Source: Corinectria fuckeliana (taxonomy: Eukaryota; Ascomycota; Sordariomycetes; Hypocreales; Nectriaceae). Taken from it: 64,000 nucleotides of DNA. The notes under the pieces are model-generated. The model worked only from the letters and a program-made list of their open reading frames with translations, was not told the DNA's origin and did no database searches. Positions within the stretch are counted from its first letter, which is position 1, and each line of letters begins with the position of its first letter. Shown piece after piece: positions 35,501-47,624 of this stretch. The stretch lies in NCBI GenBank assembly GCA_019137255.1, contig WPDH01000085.1, forward strand, positions 124,001-188,000. Direction: 5' to 3'. Position numbers and translations under genes: made by a program.

Positions 35501-38500
35501 CCCCTTACTCCGTGGTAGGGGACCATTCCCCTACTGGCCCTCCTGTGGACCTTCCAAGCCGCTCCAGACCTGAGACGGGCAAGACCCTGGAGCGTACAGT
35601 GTCGTAATCGGTGGTCTCACTGTATCAGGCAGCCCATCCCAGTCCAGAAGCCAACCTAACCGTCTATGCTTTCACGGCGCACGCCACGCACGCCATGCAC
35701 GTCCCCAGGCACCAAACACGCAGTCTGTTTTCTGGTTCTCCTACCCAACTTCACTCGTCTTTCGCATGTCGCCGCTGAGACGAACAAGCGTCGCATTATG
35801 ATTTCTTTTGATAATGCTTCAAGCGAGCCCTACCCGAAAGGCTGGAAGGCAGATTCTGCTTTGCGATCGAAACATGGTCAAAGGGGGACAGCCACAACCA
35901 CCAGACACTCGTGGGTGGCGCGAGGCCACACCAGCCCAACACCTCGGTCTCGTACCTCGTACTCTGTGCTCTGTTGTACTTCGTACCATGCCATGCGCCC
36001 GCTCGAGCCGCAGGTCAGACGGAGGGTGGGTGACGGTGGCAAAGACGGGACTGCAAGAGTCGATACCTACGAAGTAGTGTGCAAGGGCATCGCTGATCAG
36101 GCTGCCAGACACTGCCAGCGGCAGCAAACGGATTGACAGATCACGTCGACCGCCTGTTGACAGAAGCCGTCTCCCCACGTTTGTTTCTGCTTCGCCGGTT
36201 CGGATTTCCCACCTCGCCACGTCGCTGAGAAATTTCCCAAGACACTGAGTGACAAATAAGCCGAAAAGCGGAGGGTACGTCGTAATGACAATCAGAAGAC
36301 GAGACACTGTTCGTTCATCCCGTCACTGTCTACATAGTAGAAACAGCAGCAACTTCGGTTGGTGAGAACGTTACGGTGCTCCTGGAGAACGTCACGGCTC
36401 CGTCAGGAAGCACAGGGACCCCATGTAGATAGATAGCGGCTGACACGAGTAGCATTGGATCGTTCGAGCGGAAAGTCCCACTGTTTCAGCACGGGCAAGA
36501 AACGCAGGGCAATGAGGGTATCGATTCTTCCATCGGCTGCTCTCCCGGCTTCAGCAAACGTACGAATGCAGTACGAAATACGAAGATTGCCTGTCATCCA
36601 CGGCACAGGCAGCGTACCGTTTCGCTCTCGACATCAGCCGGAATCCCTTGCCATCGTCCTGGATCAATATCTGGCAGCGTGACTATTCTCCGAGGAAGGT
36701 GCGGTTCTTGGCGTTTGAAAGGTTCTATCTTTGGAGATCAACTCAGCGAGCAAGACAGACGGCCTCCTCCGTTTACGAATGGGGCAATTGTCGTGCCCTA
36801 ATAAGCGATGCCAGGCGGGTGACCGCCGGAGGTTCAAAGGGGTCGGCGATAAAGGGGTGCCAAGACGTCGAGACGGCTTACGATTAGCGGCCAGTGGCGA
36901 AAGAACCCAACTGCCGCTTGGCTTGCACCCGCAAGCTCCAGCTCAACTTGAGGATCATTCGCAAGGGGTGCTGTGATGCTCTTTTCGCCGAGTCTCAATG
37001 GGATCGGCTTCCGGACGCTGCCCTCAGAATCATGTCATGTCGATGGCGATTCCTCCGACTGACCTGTACCTGGACACCCAAACGTCCGCCATGCGAAGTG
37101 TGCGCCAGGCCCCTGTTCCTGCAGTAGCCTTCCACCGTGCCACCCCATCGTCATGCAGCGGGTCAGCCTTGACTGCCTAGGCGTACTTCGTACTTCGTAC
37201 AGTGTGCGCCAATTCTCTCATACTTCACCATGACCGTTCCAGGCGTCTGGCCAAGATCCGCTGGGATCGACAAGTCTACGAATACCGACACAAGAACGGG
37301 GGGAAACTTTGGTCAAGTCTCTTCTGAATATTCAGACATGAAATCCAATTGACAGATCAGTAACGGAAGACGTTCGTGCCTTGGCCATCTGTTATCTAAC
37401 CGTGTCACTCGTTCGCTTGCTTAGGTTTTCAAACACGTATCCAGTCAGAAGGCCGTATATCGGTATGCTGCCAACTTGATGATAGCAATGACGCATGACC
37501 ATAGCCTACCGTTGCGGGTTAGTCTTAAGCCACAGACCTTCAGCAACCCATCGCCGGAGTCTATTCGCGGGCCGCCGTTGTTGGCCAACAGACAGGTGAC
37601 CGCTACCTCGGACTCTGACGGTAGCCAATACCGCTTTTTGAGAGCTTTTTGCGCTGATATTGAAGCAAACTAGCCAAAGTTTATGACGGATTCATCCATC
37701 CCGTCGACCAAAAACTGTCTCATCGGCCGTCAGCTTTAATACAGTGTGGCAGCCAGTGAATCCTCCCCCAGTCCGCGGAAGCCTCAACATCGCTACCCCT
37801 GACCTGGACCCCGGTCCCTTCACAGACGTCTTGTACCTTGCAGGGTCAGCAGCTCGGACAACCAATCAACGCTCGCAATGTCTCCGCACAACAAGCCCAT
37901 GCCATTAGGCCAGGGATGTGTGACGGTTTTACCTCGCCCGAAGAAGCCTAGGTAGCGATCGCCCGTCTAGTAAGTTACCAGGTCCGCGATTTTGTGCGGT
38001 ACTGCTCGTCCGTCCACCTCCTCGGGCATAAGTTGGGGCTATTGTGTGCGCCGCACGGAGACCAGGTTCCATCCATGGGCCCGCGAGAATACCACGAGTA
38101 TGGCCGTAGCTTGGCTTCCCTGACTCAGCTTCTCTTGCCTTGGATTGGGTGGATGCTGGTGGGTGACACGGAATGGATCGGGGGCGTGAGGCTCCCCCTT
38201 TTTCTCGCAGCTACCGGGCCGGAATTCAGTGGTCTGGCTGCTGGCGTTGACAGCATCCGCTGCTCGCGGATGTTGAGACGCAGTTTGACGTAGCACAGAC
38301 AGACGGTTCGGAAGGCGATGGCATGCTCTTGCGCGGCGGGTAGGCTTCCCACAAACGGTACATGGCATCTACCGTCATTGACCGACCGGCGACACAAGAA
38401 GCGGATTGAAAGAACGGGCATCAGACTCATCAATCACACAGGCTCACGACTTGGGCATCACCACACATCTGCAGTCATCCGATGCTCCGCTGTGCACAAC

Positions 38501-39510
38501 AACCACCCGGTCTGCATGACTGGTCGGCGATCCATCCAATGGCGGCAAAGTTGGGTTGCTTGGGGTGGACGAGAATCCACCCGCAGCGCGTCGAGCGCGT
38601 CTTTTGACCACTCGACGGCTGACAGCTGCTACTATGTATCTACAGAATACGTCATGCGTCTCGCTCAGCAGTCGGAGTCGCAGTCAAGCAACAAGTCCTA
38701 CTAGGATTCCTAGTCACGCCCCTTTTGTCCGCCCGCCATTCTTCGCAGCCAGCGACAACCGCCCTGATGGTCTGGACTCTATTAGGAGCGTCGCTAGCAT
38801 GCCCAGCTCGGCGGATACTTAGTATGTACCTTCCACATGGCACGGCCGACCTCGACCAGTGGAGTTCACGACATCATTGCCCCAAGCGTCCGGCCGATAC
38901 GCTCTGCTCCCATCCTCCCAAGCAGAGACTCAGACAGCCTGAGCACGTTCCCAGGTGGGCGCGCTGAAACGTGAGTCGCTCCCCTGTCCGTCCAATGCAC
39001 GGACGGGCGTCACGGACGGGCGTGCAAGAGAACACAGACTTCCTAGGATTGGAAGGTCGCCCTCTCTCTTGCTCCCGAATCTGGTCAAAAGGCGGACCCC
39101 GGCTTGTTTCTGGGGCTGCTCCATTCCAACCTTGAACGGCATCAAGCGAGTTGGCCCGGCCAAAGAAGAGCCGGCCACGGACGGTGCAGGACTAATAAGT
39201 TAGACATGCTGTCTCTCGATACTCGACTCGTTTAGCATTCATTCACCCCTTGCGTTAAGCAGCCAGCTCAAGTGAGTCGGTGGCACGCCGCACGCCGCAC
39301 GCCGCCCCAAAGGCCCCGATCGACGCTAGCCTTGGTCTCGGTACTGCAGCCCGCGGATAGATCACCAACAAGCCCTGGAGCTGCACAGATGTTTTGCGAG
39401 CTCGGTTCTTAATGCCAGGTCTATCTGTCCTGTCGTCTTTCTCGTTGCCAGGCATGATTCCCGGCAACCTAACCCTAACACTAATACTGATACTAAGAAC
39501 TAACACCATC
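32554..39510. other. HTF1 upstream region, about 7 kb, no gene recognised
   Basis: GC-rich DNA crowded with small overlapping open frames but none with a motif. Nearest the gene, 32,960-33,140 and 33,300-33,340 are C/T-rich on the HTF1 strand, usual for fungal promoters. A 12-bp palindrome CTACCTAGGTAG sits at 33,927-33,938, GTACTTCGTAC at 35,976-35,986 and GTACTTCGTACTTCGTAC at 37,183-37,200. A 7-bp tandem CACGCCG (three copies) is at 39,286-39,306. Such large 5' regions are common for developmental regulators in filamentous fungi. It may hold a long 5' UTR or noncoding RNA. Confidence 0.5.
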
Positions 39511-40018
39511 TCAAGTCCCACCTTCAAGTATCATCCAAGGAGGGTCCCTGAGAGGGTTCCTGATGGTTTCTCGATGCGTAACCAAACCAATAAGCCACGC
39601 GAAACATAGACATACCGCCGGTGAAGGCAACGCAGCCGTAAACGATGAGGAAAGAAATGAATGATCGCCACGGCGGCCTTGGATGTAATTGCCTGGTACT
39701 AGATTTTGAGGATCGGGATTCTTGGTAGTATCTGTTAGCGATGACTGACACACGAATGGTAAGCGAAGTGTCTTACAGGGCAGCCATGACTGCACCAAAA
39801 TCGGCGGTGCGTTAAGTCGTGGCAATGGCAAAGGTGAAGCCAGTGGTGAATCCCACAACAATTGTCGACATCAAGGCCTTTGGCACCGTTCTCGAAGCAT
39901 CGGTGCATCCCTCTGCGAGGTAGACGGTGACGTCGGGCGGCATCCCGGAAAATTCGGGCTTATTCTTCGAGGTCCTGGCGCCCAATATGTCGACGACGTG
40001 TCTAGACGTGCCACGCAA
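39511..40018 (-). pseudogene. Amino-acid/GABA permease relic
   Basis: Minus-strand fragment GMPPDVTVYLAEGCTDASRT then VPKALMSTIVVGFTTGFTFA resembles the central block of fungal APC-family permeases (..HLAEE...AS..VPkAl..ti.iGF.t.f.f). It is stopped by TAA at about 39,812, resumes as ADFGAVMAAL, and meets an intact-looking intron (GTAAGA, GCTAACAG). It then continues as SFLIVYGCVAFTGGMSMF and RVAYWFGYASRN, where functional members have a Q..SR..WAFARD motif. Both ends of the protein (about 500 aa in the family) are missing. A decayed, truncated copy. Confidence 0.45.
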
Positions 40019-40603
40019 GCGCTAGGACAACGCGTTGTTGGCGAGCGCTGACTAGGCCGATGGCGGAAAGGGGCTCATCGACGGAGGGATAGAAGATGGG
40101 GCCAAGGCGGCCATGGAGGCTAACAAACAGCAGGGCGACATGAGGTGGATTTGAACGGCGGGAAGCGGATCTCGTATAAGTTGTGACATTACAGTAGATA
40201 TAACGTGTGTAAGTCGAGAGTTCCAAAGAGAATCGACATTGTAAACTTGGTCATAGTTTAGTTCTTATGCCTTGGTTCCTATTCCTCAGTCTTCATCTAT
40301 CAAGCGGCGAATGAGCATCTCTCTCCACCCCAGAGGCAGATTGGAACCCATAGAGGTCCCGGTACCGCGTCCCGAACGTATCTATCATCCAGAACGTACA
40401 GGCCTCGGTTGGGCGGATAGACCGGAAGAACGGACACGTCAGACAGTTGTCTTGTGGCGGTGATGTGAGTAGTAGTAGCCTCGAACAGCAAGAACAAAAT
40501 TCGTTGGTCAGCAATGAACTTTTCGGGGATGAGCTTCAGAGACGGCTGTGGGAGACTACTGTTCACCTCGGCCAGGTCCCCCGTGAAGTAAAAGACCCCC
40601 TCG

Positions 40604-41882
40604 CTACAAGTCCCTCATGACCTCCTCCACCGCCCTCGCCGCCATCCTCTTCCGCTGCTCCTCCCCCATGCCCTCGCCGGCCTCTCGAACAGCCTGGAGC
40701 TTCCTCATCATGCCCTCTATCTTGGCGACCTCGTCGTCGTCGAGGTCAGCAAGGCCTCCGTCGTTTGGCGCCTTGTCTCCCGACGCGTCCTTTTTCTTCT
40801 TCTTCTCGGCACCTTCTGCCTCGGCCGCAGCCTCATCATCTTGGTCTTGGTCTTGGTCTTGGTCTTGTCCTGCCTCCCAGATGGCGCGCCGTAGACCTTC
40901 GAAGTCGGTCTTGTCGAAGCCGAAGCCCATCTTCTCGGGGTCCAAGCCCTTGCCGTCATCGACAGCCTCGTCTTCGCCCTGCTTGGCAGACGCCGTTTCG
41001 AAGTCGCCAAAGTCCGACTCGGAGAAGGGCGCCTCGAGTTGAGACCAGTCGTTGGTCTCCAATGCCTGCTTGACGCGGGCGATTCCAGTCTTCTCTGTTC
41101 CGCGTCAGCGCCTGTAACTTTCCCGCACGTCGATAGTTTGAAGGGTCAACGAAGAAACGAACCTCCAAACTCATTCAGCCCTTTGCTCTCCTTGTCGCCG
41201 ACTCTGACAAACTCCAGGCCCGCCTCGGCGCAAAGCTCATCCCACTCGTCCTCGTCCCCATCGCCCACGCCAACACCGACCACCAGCCCTACGCCGTCCC
41301 AGTCCCAGCCGCCCAGACCCTCCTTCACAACCTTGCCGACGTTCTGGATCAAGTCTCGCGTCGGCTCAGCCGCGCTTCCAGACCCCGGCGCGTGGAAGAC
41401 CACGACGACGCCTCCGAGGACGGCGAGGACCTCGACGGCCTCGGGGGAGAGGAACGAGGAAGCCCAGTCCTCGGGATCGGCGATGAGGTCAAGCCAGATG
41501 GGCACGGTTGTGGAGTAGTAAGGGGTCGTGAGGGTGAGCGGGTGAGTAGTACCAGCTATAGAGAGGTCGGCAGAAGGTGTTGAAGGAGCGGTACCAGTCA
41601 GTTCTGCGGAGAGAACAAGTCAGCAAGGGTGTTTTGTGAAGTACGGCGCCAAATAATGAAAACCATGTAATGAGGTCGAGTCGTTAAAGGTAACGTATCC
41701 CTTATGAACTCGCTCTCGCAGCTCTTTCTTCACCTCTTCATCCTCTTCATCTCTCTCTCTAGTCAATCACCGCCTCAGAAAGTGCACCAACCTTTGATCA
41801 CCCGTGCCAACGCCGCCGTCTCGCCCTCTAGTCCCACCGCCAAGATCCTCCGCGAAGACGAATCCATCTCTGCTTCGGCCAT
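40604..41882 (-). CDS. IRC6: Irc6 / alpha-gamma-adaptin-binding protein p34 homologue
   Basis: Cytosolic adaptin-binding protein; yeast Irc6 and mammalian AAGAB bind clathrin adaptor complexes and assist their assembly. Exons (minus) 41882-41792, 41603-41163 and 41094-40604; 340 aa. The N-terminal Ras-like half carries RRILAVGLEGETAALARVIK and ELTGTAPS across intron 1, then YYSTTVPIWLDLIADPEDWA and EVLAVLGGVVVVF. The second intron falls in GEKTGIARVKQALETNDW, a conserved family segment that confirms the join. The acidic C-terminal half has a (DQ)4 run and a terminal helix (EEQRKRMAARAVEEVMRDL) typical of p34. Introns 41604-41791 (GTTGGT) and 41095-41162 (GTTCGT) have weak donors, but both joins restore the family sequence. 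Confidence 0.85.
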
Positions 41883-42492
41883 TGTCGGATCGTCTTCTTG
41901 CGGTTGTATTCTTATTTGCTGATGGTTTCTCCCAAGCTGCTCTCTCTTGGAGCCCAATGTGAGAGAGACGGATAATTACCAAGGTCCGCCAGAGCTTGCT
42001 TCCTTTGCAGACTTTGAGGAAAGTTGATAGTTGCTGAGGTAAGTGATGAGTGAGCATTCATTGGGACGTGAATATTAAGAACTGATGAGCAGTGCTGAGT
42101 GGGGGGCGGGGCAGTCGGCATAACGTACGTGGCTCAGTAATCACTTCTATGCGCCACAGTGGCGCTCTCTTTACTGTACTTCGTAACCGACATCGTATAT
42201 TGAGGTTACGGACACCGTTATCATAGGCCTGATGAGGGCAATTCACCACGTCGCTTCTCGTCGAATCGTCAAGACGAATATCATTATCCAATAACTATAA
42301 AGAAATACAGATACCTTTCTATTCTTGACTTCTCCAAGTTCCGGCAAAACTCGTAGAGGAAAAAGCCCATCACTAACTGAATTACATCGCCAGCCTCCTT
42401 GCTGGCCGATGGATGAGTGCGCTTCATGATACAGGGTACTCCTTTTTTTCGTCGTATTCTTCTCCATTCGCAGGCTGGCTTGTCGCTCTCTT

Positions 42493-45400
42493 CTACGAGT
42501 CGACATCCACCAGCCTGCCAGCATCCCACTTCTTCTTAGCCGCCTTGAGCAACACCTCCAGCTCTCCACTCATCTCGCACATACTGCGGAATGTGCCATC
42601 CTCCTTGTTGATCAGCTCCCATGGGTGGGCATATTCCACCACCTGGCCCTTGTCTAGGACCAGGACCTTGTCGTAGTCCACAATCGTCTGAAGTCGGTGC
42701 GCAATCGTAATCACCGTCCCCGTTAGCTCCCGGATTGTCTCCTGGATCTTCGAGTCCGTCGCGTAGTCGATTGACGCAGTCGCCTCGTCCATCACCAGCA
42801 CCGTCGGCGACTTGAGCATCGCTCGTGCCAAGCATAACAATTGCCGCTGTCCCTGTGACAGATTCGACCCAGATTCTGACACAGCTGAGCCAAGTTCCAA
42901 GAATATGTTTTTGTTCTTCGCCGCCGAGTTGGGTGAGTTGGGGGTTTGTACCGGCGTTTGCGGCAGTTCGTTGGGACCAACAAGCTGCACGCGTCGTAGA
43001 GCTGCAAAAATATCATCGTCCGAGTACGTGTCGAAAGGGTCCAGGTTGCTTCGGATCGTTCCGTGAAACAGCGTCGGATCCTGGGGTACGATGGTGATGT
43101 TCTCTCGCAAGTCCTGAAGCCCGATTTTGCCAATATCCAGATCGTCGATCAAAATCGATCCCTTGTCGGCCTCAAGCGCTCGGAAGATGGCGAGCGCTAG
43201 CGAACTCTTCCCTGCGCCCGTCCGTCCCACAATGCCAACCTTCTCTTTGGGATTGATTTTGAGCGAGATGTCTCGAAGCACTGGGTCTAGCTCTGCCCGA
43301 TAGCTCGTCGTGTAGTTGACAAACTCAACCGCACCGTTTCCGGGCCAGTTTTTAGGCGGCCGGCTGTCCTCGATCACGGCATCGGCCTCCTGCTCCACAT
43401 CGAGGTACTCCTTGATTCGCTCCATCGAATTCATGTTCTGTTCGTTGATGGCGTAAAGTCGCACAAGCCAAAGCACGCTCTCGGTGAAGCCCAATGCGTA
43501 GCTCAACGAGATGCCCGCGGCACCAGCATCAATCTTACCGATACTAAGGATGATGAATACTCCCGCAAAGAATGCAACCAGGTCGCCGAGCAAATCGGCA
43601 CGGAATGCGAGCCATCTGTTACAGGCCCACAAGTAGATGAACGGCCGAGATTGCTTGTTGATCTTATCCAGGTTGTCCCGGATGAAACGTCGCTCGTCGC
43701 CGTAAGCACGAATCGTCGTCATGCCACTGAGGGTCTCGCCAAATTGCTGGAAAAGAGGGCTGCGTTGAACCGATTCCAAGCGCTTCAAGTCGCGGGACGC
43801 TCGAAGGTAGAAGATGCCGACAAAATAAAAGAGGATGCCGATGAACACCGCCGCGATCAGAAATTTCGGGGTGATGGTGGCAATCAGCACGACCGTAACG
43901 ACCAATGAGAGACCGCAGCTAATAACTCCTATCGCCACAGGTGCTATCTCCTGGTCGACGGCCTCGAGATCTTTGCTGAAGCGGTTTATCAGCTGGCCTA
44001 GGGGGGTGACGTCGAAGAACTTGAACCTGGCCCGCGTCACAGACGCAATGAGATGGTCATGAATGCGCTTCGAGGCTGCGAGCGAGCCCAAGAACAGCCA
44101 GAGATCACGGATAAGCGCTGCCACGGCTCCAGCGACTCCTATTCCGGCAAGAACCCCCAGATAGTACATAACGTTGACATCTGGGGTGGCTGCCTTATCT
44201 TGAGGAGCATTATCGAATGCAAGCGCCATGTGTCCATCGACAATTTCAGACGACCAGTTCCTCAAACTTCCAAGCCTAGCGGTATCCGCGAATGCCAACT
44301 TTGCATAGAACGGATTGGGAATGCTTAGCATTTCTGCCCCCTCGCTCTCGTTCGTTTTAACATATTGGTTAGCCCACTCTCGGACCCAGAAGTTAGTAGC
44401 GACCGCGGAGAGCTGCTGTGTAGTGAATACAAAAAGAGCCACAACCCAGAACCACCAGGGGCCCATAGACTGGAGGTAATGTTTCATGACGGGCCACTTG
44501 ACGGATCCTGTCGCCTTGGTCTCCTCCATAGCATCCTGCTTTCGCTTCTTCTTGGCATTGTCGTTCTTGGAGCTGTCCACGCCGTCGAGAGCGTCGCCTT
44601 GGCCATTGACCATGGTATCATCGTCTCCAACGCTCGACGGGACTCGGGAAGGAACTCGTGAGTGGCTGACAGACGGAGGACGGGACTTTTGGATCTCCTC
44701 ACCCAGCTTGCCAGAGGCAATGACCTCTTCCGAGGATCCCTGACAGTCGATTCGGCCGTTTTCCATGAGCACGACATAGTCGGAGGAAGGAACACAAAGT
44801 TGTACGTTGTGAGTGACAAGAATGCAAGTGCGGTTCCGCATTAGCGGGCCCTTGATGCAGTTGCTGAAGATCCATTGAGCAGTGTGCGAGTCCACAGCGC
44901 TGAGACAGTCGTCGAGGAGTAGATGGGCCGAAGTGGAATAGAGAGCACGAGCAAGCGATATTCGTTGCTTCTGACCACCAGAGAGGGTGATGCCCTTCTC
45001 TCCGACCAGCGTCTCGTCGCCATTATCGAGAATCTGCAGGTCTCGCTCGAGAGCGCACGCCACAATGACGCTTCGGTATCGCTGCTCGTCAAAGGGCGCG
45101 GAGAAGAGGATGTTTTCTCTGATGTTAGCATTGACCAACCATGCAGCTTGCGCCACGTACGCAATCGTGTTGGCGAGGCCGGTCTCGGGATCAGGGCGGA
45201 CATCTTCTCGGCTGCGACCACCAGGACAGTAAATGTTGCCTTCAATCAGAGTCATTTCGCCAAGCAGGCCCATGAGCATGGACGTTTTCCCAGAACCGGT
45301 AGGTCCAGCGATGATGTTGAGCTTGCCCAACTTGAAGTCCACGGTCATGTCCATAAGGCGGAAGGCGCGTGATCCATCCTCAGCCACGGTATCCTTGCCG

Positions 45401-47624
45401 CCCCAGATCAGAGTCGAGTTGTTGAAGCCGATTCGCCGGACGCCGTTTTCATCCACGTTGTCCAGGCCCAGCTGATCGTACTTTTCGGTTTCGTCCTCTC
45501 TAAGAAATTCCTCTACACGGTCGATGGAAACCTTGGTTTCCTGGACGTGCGCGAACATATCGCCAAACTGGTCCAGGGGCACACGCAGCAGCATAAAGAG
45601 CGAGATGGCCGTGAACGCAACAGACGGAAGAAGGGGCTTCCCCTCGATGAGTGTGTAGACGAGGAAGGAGAAAAATGTGATGAGGACGGGGACAGAGTTC
45701 CAGATAGCAACTGCCAAGGCCCAGACCATGAATCGGGACCGCAGGGCCTTGAGCTCGATTGCGCGCTTGTCTCCGATGATACGACCGAAGCGCTGCTCCC
45801 AGGCGAAATACTTGATAATGCGAATATTTTGCAAAACCTCGTTAGTAACGTTGATTCGCTTGTCTGTCGCCGCGAGAATACGCTTTGAGGTGATAGTGAA
45901 TCCCCTGGCAAGACCATAGTTGATAGGTAGGAGGATGACCATGATGACGAGGCCAGGGATGGCGCTCAAGCCCATGACCTGCCATAGGAGTACGATTGCG
46001 ATAACCAACTGCGTCGGAGCAGCGGCGCAAAGGAAATGCAGATAAGCAGTAACTTCAGCAATCTTAAAGCTGTCAACCGACATAAGATTGATAATCGTGC
46101 CTAGATTGACTTGCTCATCCTCACTCTCGTCCTTGACCTTAGCATCTTTGACCCCACCGTTGGCAGATTCCGCGTCGCCGGGCGTAGACTTCTTATCGTC
46201 CTTCTTGAGGCTCAACGCACGCTTGATCTTGCTGATGGTCCCTTCTTTGGCATCGTCATCATTGATGGTATTTGACTTCTTCAATTCGAGAAGGACCTTA
46301 TCCTTGCCGGCTGCGGCCTTGCGGCGGAGGGCCTTGGCATAGATATCACCGATGATGATGGCTCGAACTCGAATGCAAATCCTGCGGCCGATCCACAGAG
46401 CAGAATTGTCGCAGTACGAGCGCACGAGGTCGAGGACAGGAAGTCCGATAACGTATAGCCAGAGCACATTAAGGGGAGCCCTGGTTGGATCCTCAACGTA
46501 TTCCAGAATAGCCTTCAGGAGAAGGGTGGGCGCAAAGGTGAAAAAACCGGCGACGAAGGCCAAGAAACATTGGACAAATAGCATGCTCTTGAAGTACTTG
46601 AGCAGGTGCCATGCCAGTGACCCTGTCCTCTTCATCTGGCGATAGTCGGCAATGACGGCGGCAGCTTTATCCTTAGGCAGAAGGTTCCATACATGCTCCA
46701 TCTCCATGCTGCTCTTCCAACCGCGCCAGACAATGGCATCGACCCAGCCAAAGACGGCCAGGGAGAGCAGACTCGCGAGTGGCTCGCGCGAAGGCTCGAT
46801 GCCATCCTCCCACTCCAACAAAACAGTCTTGTTGCCCTTCCTAGTTGTGACGGCCATGCCAAAAAGCAGAGTGATCAGGGCAAACTCGACAATGGTGAGG
46901 ATCTGGGAGACCTTCGATGTGGGATGGACAATAACGGAGCGGAAGACAAAAATGAACAAGACCCAATTGATGCCATAGAGAGCAGCGGTGTGGTTCCAGA
47001 GATGGGGAATACGCCATTTCGTGGTGCTAAGGCAGAGGCGCAAAGTTGAAAGTATAAGGACGTAGATCCAAGTGACCAGGCCGGCGACGGCAGCGGTGTG
47101 GCCACGAGCGACGTAGGCGCCGGTGATGAGAGTAATCGCATTGATAGCGACAAGTCCGCAAACGACCGCCTCCTCGATGACTTGGGACAGGTTCTGGCCG
47201 GGAGGTGAATCGGCTTGGACTATAGATCCCCGGGTGGTGGTCTTGACGAGGGCGAGGCGGCCGCCATTGATTTCCAGGGCATCATCGTCGTCGCTGTCTA
47301 TGGGCTGGCCCGGAGGCAGATCAGTGTGACTGTGACGTCGGTCGTCGCCGGAGAGCTGGCTATAGCGAGCCTTGGAGGCGGACCGGGACCTGCGAACGCG
47401 GGCGACGCCGGACCATGCGAGTTGCGCAAAGGAGATGGCGAGGGCGATTAGAGGGAAAAGAACCATGAGGTAACTGTGAGAGCGCAAAGAAGCCAGTTAG
47501 CAAGCGGTACGTCCGGAGGAATGGGTAGGGGAAAGAGTGAAGGGAGCACGAACTCTTGCCGAAAACATATCGTGAAGTCATCGATAAGCCATATTGGCCC
47601 GGTACACTGGGCGAAACTAGCCAT
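42493..47624 (-). CDS. ABCC (MRP-type) transporter, Ybt1/Vmr1-like
   Basis: Full-length ABC exporter with TMD0-(TMD-NBD)2; 1683 aa, probably vacuolar or plasma-membrane. Exons (minus) 47624-47554 and 47473-42493. Exon 1 encodes MASFAQCTGPIWLIDDFTIC and the join reads FRQ-D-YLMVLFPLIAL; intron 47474-47553 is GTTCGT...CACAG. NBD1 has Walker A GPTGSGKTS at about 745, signature LSGGQKQRISLARAL at about 852 and Walker B LLLDDCLSAVD at about 873. NBD2 has GRTGAGKSSL at about 1438, LSQGQRQLLCLARAM at about 1558 and VLVMDEATASID at about 1580. A charged insert of about 80 residues (SKIKRALSLKKDDKKSTPGD) lies within TMD1, as in yeast Ybt1/Vmr1. Such pumps move bile acids, glutathione conjugates and drugs; the substrate here is not known. 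Confidence 0.9.

Noticed and set aside
39468..39482. CCTAACCCTAAC, telomere-like
   Set aside because: Only two repeat units, then degenerate; chance or minor relic rather than an interstitial telomere.
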